DNA of 64,000 bases, taken from Kalmusia sp. IMI 367209 (taxonomy: Eukaryota; Ascomycota; Dothideomycetes; Pleosporales; Didymosphaeriaceae). The translations under genes were made by a program, and so were the position numbers. This document shows positions 12,129-21,368 of this stretch, piece after piece. Position 1 is the first letter of the stretch. Each line of letters opens with the position of its first letter. The stretch covers positions 62,001-126,000 of the forward strand of contig JAPEUQ010000004.1 in assembly GCA_027946365.1 (NCBI GenBank), written 5' to 3'. Below the pieces are notes generated by a model. It ran no database searches and was not told where the DNA came from. It worked only from the letters and a program-made list of their open reading frames with translations.

Positions 12129-13424
12129 ATGGCTGAGATACATAATGCCACCTTGCAGCAATACATAGCTCCTCGCATCATCATCCATGGCGGCGCAGGC
12201 AATCTCACGAAGCAATCAGTACCACGTGAGAGGTACGACGCCTATCGAGCTTCCCTCGGGCGCATTCTCGCATCTTCAATTGAGCTATTATTAATGCCAG
12301 GGTCCACAGCTCTTGATGTCGCTACCTATGCTGTTTCGTTGTTGGAGGACGATCCCCTCTATAACTCCGGCAAGGGAGCGGTCTTCACCAGGGAAGGAAA
12401 GAACGAACTCGAGTGCAGCATCATGGTATCGAAAGGCTACCGAAAGAGAGGGATCGGCTGTATGATGCTACAATACGTGAAGAATCCCATCAAACTAGCG
12501 CGAGAATTATTGATACGCGGGGAAACGAATGATGGTGGTGGTTCGCAAGATCATTGTCAGTATGCCGGATCATTCGTAGAAGGGTTAGCAGAGGAATGGG
12601 GCCTGGAAATTGTTGAACCGGATTATTTCTTCACCAAGCAAAGGTGGGACGAGCATAAGAGAGGATTGGAAGAGGAGGCAAAACAGAAGAAGGCGGGTAT
12701 CTCGGTGAAAGAGATGAGCGATTGGGAGAGAATGAATTATGTTCCGCTGGGCACTTGTGGGGCCGTGGTGCTGGATAGTTTTGGAACCATTTGTGTTGCA
12801 ACATCGACGGGAGGCCTTACAAATAAAGTGCCTGGTCGGATTGGTGATACTCCGACTATTGGGGCCGGGTTTTGGGCTGAAGAGTGGTTCAATGACGCCA
12901 CGACAGAGGTGGTTCGCAAACATTCCCCTTCAGCTCCTCTCGATCAGCTCTCACGGGGCGACATTGGAGGCATGCTTGCTGATTGTCTTCCCTCGATTTT
13001 CTCACCACCGCCCGAGACCAACGCCTTGAAAGAATCTGTTGCACCTGATGACCAACCCCCGTCTCTTCGCCACGCCGTCGGTATGTCAGGCACTGGTAAC
13101 GGAGACAGCTTCCTCCGCATGGCCGCATGTCACACCACGACCGCGAAATCACGCTTCGCTAAGATCCCCCTTTCCAAAGCTTTAACATGGATGGCTGGAC
13201 GTGGTGGCGAGCTTCAAAAGTCGGCTGGAGACAGATGGAGGCGATCTCACGAAGGCACCGGAGGAATCATCGGCATCGAACTCGTTGGCAACAAAGGTTC
13301 CGTAGTCTGGGACTTTAATTGTGGCGGGATGATTCGAGCATGGGTAGATGACAATGGCGAACACCAGTGTTTGATCTTCCGGAATGGGTATGATAGTGGC
13401 TCTGAAACTTGGCCCTCGAATTGA
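12129..13424 (+). CDS. Isoaspartyl peptidase / L-asparaginase family (Ntn hydrolase)
   Basis: Single-exon gene, 431 aa. It belongs to the plant-type asparaginase (asparaginase_2) family, N-terminal nucleophile hydrolases that cut themselves to free a catalytic threonine and then hydrolyse L-asparagine or beta-aspartyl dipeptides. Family marks: IIIHGGAGN at residues 18-26, YNSGKGAVFT in the first third, and the cleavage site LGTCGAVVLD with Thr209 as predicted nucleophile, followed by ATSTGG, GRIGDTPTIGAG and a late GTGNGDSFLR. A long charged insertion (about residues 165-200) sits just before the cleavage site and a proline-rich insertion lies near residue 300, both usual in fungal members. 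The length is slightly above bacterial homologues. It looks intact and is probably cytosolic, since no signal peptide is seen. Confidence 0.93.
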   Translation: MAEIHNATLQQYIAPRIIIHGGAGNLTKQSVPRERYDAYRASLGRILASSIELLLMPGSTALDVATYAVSLLEDDPLYNSGKGAVFTREGKNELECSIMVSKGYRKRGIGCMMLQYVKNPIKLARELLIRGETNDGGGSQDHCQYAGSFVEGLAEEWGLEIVEPDYFFTKQRWDEHKRGLEEEAKQKKAGISVKEMSDWERMNYVPLGTCGAVVLDSFGTICVATSTGGLTNKVPGRIGDTPTIGAGFWAEEWFNDATTEVVRKHSPSAPLDQLSRGDIGGMLADCLPSIFSPPPETNALKESVAPDDQPPSLRHAVGMSGTGNGDSFLRMAACHTTTAKSRFAKIPLSKALTWMAGRGGELQKSAGDRWRRSHEGTGGIIGIELVGNKGSVVWDFNCGGMIRAWVDDNGEHQCLIFRNGYDSGSETWPSN

Positions 13425-13789
13425 GGGCTCACTAAGACCTAGGGATGAGAATCTGCGTGTTCGAATTAATCAGGCTTACATGGGCGCAAGTAAAATCTTT
13501 ATCTAGCGCGTTGCCATTCCCATGAGTGGAATGTGAAGGCAAGATGGCATATGTCCTAGTGGTCATTATGGCATTAGATGCTCCCATAGATTGTATGCAG
13601 ACCTTTGGCTCGGGATGAAAAAAAGATGAGGAAAACTAGTACTGGATCCGCCATAGGCACTGAGAAGAGTTTTCACACATTGTTCGATAAGAGTCACTAC
13701 ACAAGGAAGACTTGCGAATCTCTCACGTTAACTCGGTTACCAGCCCAAATACTGATTAGCACATACATTTTCAAGACAAATCAGTTTGA
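13425..13789. other. Intergenic spacer
   Basis: Gap between the asparaginase-family gene and the decayed hydrolase below. A 68-codon frame at 13605-13811 has no features of a gene. I see nothing else. Confidence 0.45.
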
Positions 13790-14290
13790 GACTTCGGAAT
13801 GTACCAATTGAGGAAAGAAGTTACGTACCAAACGTATCATGCTACCAATTGTCTCCGCAAAGGGAGCGAAATCGCTTCCGCAACGTGGTGCTCCGGAAAA
13901 GGCAATTCTAATGACTGACTTGTCTACCTAGGACAAATGCCGCTCGGCGCTGAACCCGTATAACTGAAGCGCCCTTCTCACTACGAGACTACCCAGGCTA
14001 TGCCCAACGAAGATGATCTTGCGATCTACACTATTTGTGTCTTCACGCTCCTGCAAGGTCTCCAAACAATTTCTCTGCGTGGTTCGCAGGTCGATTTTGC
14101 GAAGCACTACCCCAGAAACTTGCGATATTCGCATTATAGCCGAAGGTGAAAATATGTGCTTCAGGAGTGCCTGCTTTCAATAACATTTTCGGACAGTGAA
14201 CGTTGTTTTCTGCGTGATACCAGATTTTCAACGCATTACCTGTCGAATTGTTAACGAAGACAATATGTAGTTGCGCTTCATACGGACTTG
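13790..14290 (-). pseudogene. Decayed NLR-type alpha/beta-hydrolase domain
   Basis: Minus-strand remnants line up in order with the lipase-like (alpha/beta-hydrolase) domain found at the N-terminus of many fungal NLR, ankyrin or HET-linked proteins. First LHIVFVNNSTGNALKIW, then HIFTFGYNANIASFWGS, then HAEKLFGDLA; after a frame change near 14045-14060, DRKIIFVGHSLGSLVVRRAL, which holds the GHSLG nucleophile elbow. An in-frame TAG at 13928-13930 is followed, in the same frame, by IRIAFSGAPRCGSDFAPFAETIG, which matches the next conserved block. So there is at least one frameshift and one nonsense mutation. No NACHT/NB-ARC or repeat region is visible nearby, so only a fragment remains. Confidence 0.75.
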
Positions 14291-15217
14291 TATAGGAGTG
14301 TCAATCTAAGATTTTAACTGTTCGTAGATAAGGGTGTTACTTCATCCTGTAGGTCTTCGAACTTCGAACTCGTCATGGGTAGAAGCGCTTGGGTTGGCCT
14401 CCGTAGTAACACACCCGTGATTTTTTTTTCCTTTTGGAACAGCTCCTTGATTCCACGATGCATAATTGCTTTTGATTTTCCGCCACATGAATCTAAGATT
14501 GAGTGGCAGAGTCGTGAAGGAACGGTCGGATTTTCTCACGAGTAGGCTGACGTCTCGGCAGACCTCACGCCTCGGTTGTAGCGATTGGATGTGTGGTAAT
14601 AGAAGGCTGGTCGCTTCTTCACCACAGTGCGAGACGAAAAGCACGAAGCATCTGCAACTGTATTCTGGATCCTGGGGTAACACTGCACAAAACAGTCATC
14701 GGCGATCCTCGAAATGTCCAATTTTCTGGACCATCGATTTCCCAATGGTGTGTCAGCTTATAACATAATCAAGAGCACCAGTTACTGCCTAGAGAAGAGA
14801 AATAAAGATGTCCTAGGTCAGACAACCCATTCTTCGACCCAATCTCTCTCACATGCACAGCATAACATTACACCCACACATCGTTGCATAGTCCGATTCA
14901 TCCACAGACAATGAATTGATATAACTCAACTCCCGACAACAGTCTACCCAGCGCCCAACTATACACTCGGAAGAGAAGAAGCCGAACAGGTGCAAGTCCC
15001 AAAAGAAACATAAAGACGCCATGCAAATGCTTGGCAAAAGCAACCCAAACAAGCCAACAATTTTGGGCAGAGCGAAAGTTTTACGAAGAAAAGCCAATCT
15101 GGTCCCTCGGCGTGAGACTTGGGGAATCTAAGCGAAGCGAAGAAAAGGTATCTTTTGAAAGGAGAGTCACGGTTGTTCGCAGGGGTAAGGATGTGTTATG
15201 GGCAATTGGGTGAGCGC
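14291..15217. other. Intergenic region, no gene recognised
   Basis: Short overlapping frames occur on both strands (for example 14342-14683 minus and 14466-14768 plus) without recognisable motifs or splice context. The part near 15000-15217 is probably the 3' untranslated region of the YSC84-like gene. Confidence 0.45.
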
Positions 15218-16663
15218 CTAATCGACGCATTCGACGTAGTTACTAAGTACATCTGTTAGCATGGATTTCGAACCCTGGACAGCGTCTGACATACCTCGGG
15301 AATATACCCTCCCTATCGCCTATTCTACCCGTCCACCAGTCCGTCTCGCTCTCTGTCTTCTTCACGATGGTAATAATCTCGCCCTTCTTGAAGCCCAAGT
15401 CTCCAGGTTGATCCGCGTCAAATGTAAACTTGGCAATTGCCTGCCCTGGCCCCATGCTCTGCTTCTTGAATGTAGGTTTGGGCGCAGTCGGGCGTCCCGG
15501 CTTGGCCTTATCGCCGTAGAAATCGTCGGCGAAACCTGAGCCGCGCGACGATCGGTTATCGAAACGGTCAAACGTCTCATTCGGGTTCGCGCGTGTCGAA
15601 AAAGAGCGGGTGACGCCGGCGGATGTGGGTTGGCGATCGTACACATCGTCTTGCCATGTGCTGGCACGCGAGGGTCGATCACGGTAAACATAGTCGTCGT
15701 CGGCGGCTCCCATAGAGCCTGTTCGATTTGTGCGAACACCTTCACCCATTGCGGAGCCGCGGCGACCCTGCCAGACGACGTCCTCGTGCGCGTCGTCGTA
15801 TACGGGGATATCGTTGTACATGGAGTCTGGGTTCTGGCTGCCTGCGACGCCCGCGAACACCCTAGAGTTCAGAACGCGCATCAGCGGCTCTGCTGCCGGC
15901 GGTGGGGGCACCTGGCCGCCTAGCAGTTCTCGTGCTGTCCACCGTCGGCCGTATAGCTTCTCATTTGCGTCTCTCCGCTCAATCATGCCGCTGCCTTCCA
16001 GACTGACACCTGCGAAAAGTCCCTTCGTCTTGCTGTAGCTGAAGATGCCTGCGACACTGCGCAAGCTCGCCGCGCCGGCTGCCTCCGCATTTCGTCCAAC
16101 AGGTCCAGCCGCAATCGACACGTTGCCGCCGAACGTTAGCGAGCCCGCCTGTGCAAATGTCTTGACCGCGTTCGCATCGTTGAGGATGAAGACAAAATCC
16201 GTGAGCTCGAAGCCGATCTGCCCGCCGAATCCGCCGCCAAGTGTGCCTATGGCTGAGGGCGCCGACCACGAGCCATCTGCCAGGCGCGCGACGACGACAC
16301 CGGATCCGAAGCGCGCGGTACCGAGGAAGCCGGCTTTGAAGACTGTAAGAATAGCGAGACCCTGTGTTTCAAAACATTAGCATTGCGTTTGGACCCATGT
16401 GCGGAGCACCAGACATGCAGGATTGTTTCTGGCTGGCTGCGGCTCCACACGTGTTTGACGCACCTTTGCATTGGCGAGAATCTGCGGCGGAATGATCTTG
16501 TCGGGCCCAAACGACTGTCGCGGGTCTACAAATGAAGCCAGGATCTTGCCCGCCTTCCTGCACTCGCCTGTCAGGCTGTCAGCGACGTCATCGTCCAAAC
16601 ACGTGTAGATTGGGACTCACTCCTCATGGACGAGGGCAGCGGGTTGTTGATCGAGAACGGCAT
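15218..16663 (-). CDS. YSC84/LSB3-like actin-patch protein (SYLF + SH3)
   Basis: Four exons, 5' to 3': 16621-16663, 16464-16567, 15295-16361, 15218-15242 (412 aa). The N-terminal two hundred residues are a SYLF (Ysc84) domain: ECRKAGKILASFVDP, then LTVFKAGFLGTARFGSG, GTLGGGFGGQIGFELTDFVF, GGNVSIAAGPVGRNAEA and YSKTKGLFAGVSLEGS. A low-complexity Ser/Arg/Asp-rich linker follows, then a C-terminal SH3 domain (AIAKFTFDADQPGDLGFKKG ... WWTGRIGDREGIFPSNYVE). The final NYVECVD is supplied by a 25-nt last exon, so a stop-to-stop reading would miss the SH3 end. Known relatives (yeast Lsb3/Ysc84, human SH3YL1) bind actin, Las17/WASP and phosphoinositides at endocytic sites. Intact. Confidence 0.95.
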
Positions 16664-17185
16664 CTCGACGGCGGATTGCGTGGAGTTTCGGGTGGAGCGA
16701 GGGAAGCTCGGAAGCCCTGGGAGGTTTTATGTGGGCGTGATGGGCGGAGGACGTTGGAGGGGCGGCAGAAAGCACCGGTTGCCGGCGCCGAGCGAGTGGG
16801 TGACGCCGACGTGGCTGAGCTGTCACTCGAACGCGACGCGCCTTGGCCACCCGAGCGAACGTACATTGTGCTTGTACGCCTTGTTTGCCACCCTCTACTT
16901 CATTCCCGTCCGAGTCCGCTGTGGCCGCACACATCAAAGTCGTGGGTCACGGGACTGCGTATGCACCCTGATGTTTTCATCGGGGCTGCCCCACCGCCAT
17001 CTCCATCACCGGATGTGCACACGAGCTCTAAACTATCTACACCCGTTGTCTGAGATGTGGGCTAGTAATTCTCATATAAACTCTAAGCCAAACCGCAACG
17101 AGCCTTGCCGTCCAACGCTCCAATCCATCACAACCAGTCCTCCGTACAAGCACATATCACACCCCTGTTCCGACAAATCGCCATC
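16664..17185. other. Intergenic region upstream of YSC84-like gene
   Basis: GC-rich promoter-proximal DNA. Several open frames overlap here but none shows a family signature; I treat them as noncoding. Confidence 0.45.
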
Positions 17186-17903
17186 CTAGAAACGCACCCT
17201 CTTCCCTTCTTGACCCGAGATCAACTCTTCACCTACACGCTTCCGATCCCAACCCGTTTCACATCCACCGCCCTCGTCCTTGAACACCTCGCCATTGTCA
17301 TCTACAGTCTTGCGTCCCTCGTCCTCGCGACCCCGAAACTTGCCATCATCCTTCTCCTCACTCTTCTTGCCGTCATCACCCCTCATCACGTCAGTCACTT
17401 CCATCCCACGTACGACCCCCTCCATATCCTCCTCGACCCAATACAATAGCTCAAACAGTGCGTCCTCCCTTGTCTCACATACGTTGCTCTTATACAGCAT
17501 CTTCCACTCGCGCGATTCTTTCGACGTATACACCACGAGCGAGGCGCGCCATACCTGGCTGTCGAGCCGGCCAGTCGGCGTCGAGGAACAAGTAAGCACG
17601 TCAAAGTGCGAGGCAGAGGGGTAGTCGCGGCCAAAGAGAGCATGAGCGTTTGCTGGCGTATGTATTAGTACGGAGGAGAGTAGACGTGGATGGGGACGGT
17701 TTTGGAGCACAGAGGATTGCTTTTTTCATTGTGCGGAAGTGGTCGAGTCTGACGTTGTAGAAGTTAGGGCGGGTGGTTCGAGGAAGCTCCGTCCTGTGAG
17801 GTGCGGATGAAGACCGCATGGTGGATGCCGGGCCTGGTCTTGCTGGGAGTGGATGTATTTGCGGCGAGGGGAGCGGTTTGATCCTGAACGGAAGCGAGTT
17901 CAT
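17186..17903 (-). CDS. Conserved-looking hypothetical protein
   Basis: Two exons, 17711-17903 and 17186-17652, joined across a 58-nt intron with a CTAAT branch site; the start is uncertain (in-frame ATGs at 17972, 17903, 17819 and 17730). The most gene-like part is RPNFYNVRLDHFRTMKKAIL, which splices to NAHALFGRDYPSASHFDVLT, then VWRASLVVYTSKESREWKML and ETREDALFELLYWVEEDME. The C-terminal third is highly charged (Asp, Glu, Lys, Gly) and probably disordered. I know of no domain name. The spliced reading is smooth, which favours a real gene over chance. Confidence 0.6.
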
Positions 17904-18084
17904 GGAGGCTGTAGAGTGCGGCTTGATGTAGAAGTGCAAAGTATGAGTTGAAGACGAAGGAAGGGGCAGCATTGGTGGGGTACCCTATTTGGCTGACTGA
18001 TGCGATGCTTCTATCTACGGTATCGAGTGAAAGGGCAGCGGCCCCCGGCCGAAACTCGCACACTGGAGTGAAGATTCCAGATTC

Positions 18085-18585
18085 TCATTCGCTACACTCT
18101 CTTGGGGAAGATTTGCAAAGCCGTGCATCTATGGTCTCGGTGTTCATGATATTCATCTCACAAACCAGCATCATAAAGTCAAGCAACTCCACTTGCACTC
18201 CAGGATCGCGGCTGCCAAAGCCAACCAAGATTGTGTGGCCGCGCTGGGCAACGGGTACACTGATGCCGCGTACCAAGGGAAAAGGGCTCCATTTCAAGAC
18301 CGCAGTTGCGAAACCGCCGGGTGCCATGCGTAGGTCGACCGCGCTTGAGGTTGGGCTAGGAAGGTACTGAGTAGAATTGCTGCTTCCAGCCGGCGTTATC
18401 TGCTTGGGCCCGCTGTGCTCGGAAATGTGCGCTACCATCAGCATTGCTTCATCCCTGTTGATACCATATGTAAGTATCCAATCTACTATCTCTTCTAGAT
18501 CAGGCAGCAGACTTGCCTTGCGCTTGAGGCCCCATAATCCGCTAACTGCATGCCTCGACGGTATGAGTTCGACCCGAAGGAGAAT
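18085..18585 (-). CDS. Hypothetical coding region, 5' end unclear
   Basis: The minus strand is open from just below a TAG at 18586-18588 to a stop at 18085 (about 166 codons). It reads in protein-like fashion, for example LLPDLEEIVDWILTYGINRD and LKWSPFPLVRGISVPVAQRG. There is no ATG near the top of the open stretch (first at 18444), and a separate ATG-started frame (18640 down, beginning MSRSESPSS) lies just above in another phase, so the real start may be in an upstream exon I cannot place. No family is recognised. It may also be a degenerate gene. Confidence 0.4.
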   Translation of the reverse strand: MLLRVELIPSRHAVSGLWGLKRKASLLPDLEEIVDWILTYGINRDEAMLMVAHISEHSGPKQITPAGSSNSTQYLPSPTSSAVDLRMAPGGFATAVLKWSPFPLVRGISVPVAQRGHTILVGFGSRDPGVQVELLDFMMLVCEMNIMNTETIDARLCKSSPRECSE

Positions 18586-18649
18586 CTAGTGGATGACTGC
18601 GAGGCAGCTCCGGAGAAGTAGAGGACGGTGACTCGCTACGAGACATGTT

Positions 18650-19234
18650 TGGTCTCAGTTTCTGAGGATGTGGGGATTGCAGCATTTGGTTGAACGACAC
18701 AACAAACGCAGGCCGGCAACAGCACGCCAATGAGCAAGCAACACAGCAACAAGAGCCCTTCTTGGCGCTTACACTGTGATATCGCGTGATTGCATGCTGT
18801 GATCCCATTGAAGGGAGGCTTCACTCTCACCGTTTTTAGACTGTCAGCAAGCACTTGGGGACCAGGTCAGTGCAACCTGAAGATATATCGAAGATTTTTC
18901 ACTCTACAAACGGCAAAATTGACCTTGTTCAGACAACGCATTGGCTTTCCCATTTATAACGTAGCTGATCCTAATCATAGTAGAGCCATTGCTCTTGCTT
19001 GGATTAATTGATCGTTAGATTGCAACGCCAACATCAATATTTCACACTCCCATACAATAACGACTTTTAAGCAAGAAACCTATGTTATGTGATGGTTGAG
19101 AAGGATCGGCGATGGTACTAAGCATACATTAGTAAATCAATACTCCTGTGGAAAGTTCAATGGCCCACACGAAATACTCTCCATCGCATCCTCTTGCACT
19201 TCTAGGTCCTCAATGAGTTGATTTTGATTATTCC
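18650..19234. other. Intergenic region, no gene recognised
   Basis: No convincing frame or repeat is present. The 73-codon frame at 18790-19011 is not supported by motif or context. Confidence 0.4.
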
Positions 19235-19870
19235 TCATTTTACGTCCACGTATATTTCCAAGACGTCGTCAATTTTAGAGTCCATCATCCCCATCTTCTT
19301 TAATGATTCAAAGGTACGTGCCCTCATCCGAAGACAGTACCCTGGAGCCCTCGAAATCGCCCACTGGTAAAACAGCTGCCGCTTGATACACTTCCTCTGC
19401 GCTCCGAAATTCAATCAAAGATAATCTTCTGTCACGTGATTGAACCCAAATGTGTGCAACGCAATGTCGTACATATACTAGAGGTTCCCGACAAAGACGC
19501 TGAGGCAGTGCACTTCCAGGATATCAGCTTACATTGCTTCAGAATATCAAGTTCGATGACTTGCGGCATAACAGCATGCTCGATATCTTGGCTTCTCGCT
19601 AATGCAGTCTGGTCGAGAAAGTACAAGGGCTTAGACGACGCTCGGCTCGGTGTAGCTTTTCCACGTTTTGCCTGGAGGTAGGCATAATTTCTCCTTTATC
19701 AGTATGTGCTGCTGAACAACTGATTCAGTACTGCGCTTAACCAAAAACGATGAAACTCAAGTGTGACGCAGAGAGCCCTCCCGAACTAGGCACGGTTTCA
19801 TCCTCGTTTCACTCGCTTATATGCCTCAGGTGCTCCCACATCATCATCCTCGCTATGGTAATCATCCCTA
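19235..19870 (-). pseudogene. Degenerate gene of unknown family
   Basis: Successive coding-like pieces lie in order on the minus strand but in different frames. They are DDDVGAPEAYKRVKR (about 19860), DETVPSSGGLSASH, then ASSKPLYFLDQTALARSQDI with VMPQVIELDIL (about 19540-19670). Across a plausible 55-nt intron these lead to HIWVQSRDRRLSLIEFRSAE, and after a one-base slip to SLKKMGMMDSKIDDVLEIYV and a stop at 19235-19237. At least one change of frame has no splice site to explain it. I read this as a broken gene, though an unusual intron pattern cannot be excluded. No domain is identified. Confidence 0.45.
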
Positions 19871-19969
19871 CTACATTAAGGCAGGAATTCAGCCAATCTC
19901 GCCCAATATACCAGTCGACCGCTTCTCATCAACGTCTTTTACCTACTCAAATTAAATCCTTGCTAGAAG

Positions 19970-20218
19970 ATGAGAACCTTTTCGCTCATCGCGGCGTTGA
20001 TCGCCTTTCTTCCTATTGCCATCGCAGCACCCATCGACGCCAAAGATGTCGCTGGAGGTAGATTCGTATTAGATGGGGCTCAATGCACTGAAGTCCAGGG
20101 TAGACAGGTCTGCGATGATGGGCTTGGGAACACTTTGTAAGGTCATGACTACCTAAAAGCCGTGTAAAAGTGCTCATAGATTTTGTATAGTTTTGCGGAT
20201 GATCCGTTCAGTTCTTGA
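19970..20218 (+). CDS. Small secreted protein (effector-like), two-exon model
   Basis: Too short to stand out, but well formed: ATG at 19970 followed by a textbook signal peptide (MRTFSLIAALIAFLPIAIAA, cleavage expected after Ala20) and a short acidic mature part with two cysteines (39 and 48). Unspliced, it ends at TAA 20138-20140 (56 aa). A good GTAAGG donor at 20137 and an AG at 20190 make a 54-nt intron, giving a 64-aa protein ending FFADDPFSS with its stop at 20216-20218. I prefer the spliced form. The two cysteines could form one disulfide. Small secreted proteins of this kind are common candidate effectors in plant-associated Pleosporales; function is unknown. It lies next to a degenerate gene and 1.1 kb from a HET gene. 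Confidence 0.6.
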
Positions 20219-21368
20219 GCGAAGCTCGGCCATTTCAGGCATGGATGGCGTAAGCGTTGTGAAGGTCTAGGCAGTGGAGATTTGGGTGTAAATCATTGCC
20301 GCAGCATTCGAAAATCGAAACCATCCAACGGAACCAAAACAGAATCTGGCTGGATTCACAGCCAGTAGAATGACAGCACCCGCGCAATCAAAGCTAAGAC
20401 TGCCGGGGTTGTACGCTTATGCGAGTTTACCGGAACAAAAGCGACAGTATCGAGTACGCTCGAGACGCATTGTCGCATATCGACCCGGCGTTGGCACCGA
20501 AGACATAAGGTCGATCAGTGAGACTATCTTCCAGCTATACGAAGACAGTTAACTATAAATTCACTACCGCACAATTATCTTACTTGAGAGATGTTCAATA
20601 TTGATTTATCCAATGGCCACGCCTCTCAATCAACCTAACCGTGACAAGTGACAAGAACGAACAATGCCCCTGCGTGTTTACCTTAGTAGCCTTGAAATGA
20701 CACCGTGACATCACAAACCGGAGAGACAAGCTTGACTAGCTTCCAATTCATATGACATTGTTTGATCCAGCTATGCCACACGATTGATCATCTGGCGGTA
20801 GAATGTGGGCTTATAGAGACTATTACTAGGACTTTGCTGCACAAGGATTGACACTTGTTTTCTATGAAACCACCATATGAGACACGTGTTCATTATATAA
20901 TTTCACTTCAATCAATAATTCCGTCGCTTTTGAAGGAACAATGGTATTCATATTTGTTGCTTCGTTCTTATGATTGCCCCGCACAGGCCCCTAGGCTCTA
21001 CATCTTACACGAGACATACAAACTTCCCCTAGTACACTACTATAATCCTCAAAATAATCCGAGTTCTCACTCTTCATAGCGCTAGGCTATATTTGATGTT
21101 GTAATGAAGCCTATCGGTGTGTGCTCATGGTCTGGAGCATTCCAAGTGTCTCGCTATAAGAGATCTTCACACGCTTAGCAACCGCCCTCTCTAACCACTT
21201 GGAAAGCTGTCCCGAATATAAGACCGGAGTGGGAAGGGTATTACCTTGCGTGACTCGGTGGAATAGACTTGGGAGGCGCTAGTGTCCAAACCCGGGCTGC
21301 CAATTTTTACCCTCGTAGACATTATCCAATATCGTACATTGAGTTACCGCTGGTCTCTTTGGCGTGTA
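20219..21368. other. Intergenic region, no gene recognised
   Basis: There are several short frames (20370-20552, 20855-21079) without motifs. The right end is probably the 3' region of the HET gene at 21369. Confidence 0.45.
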
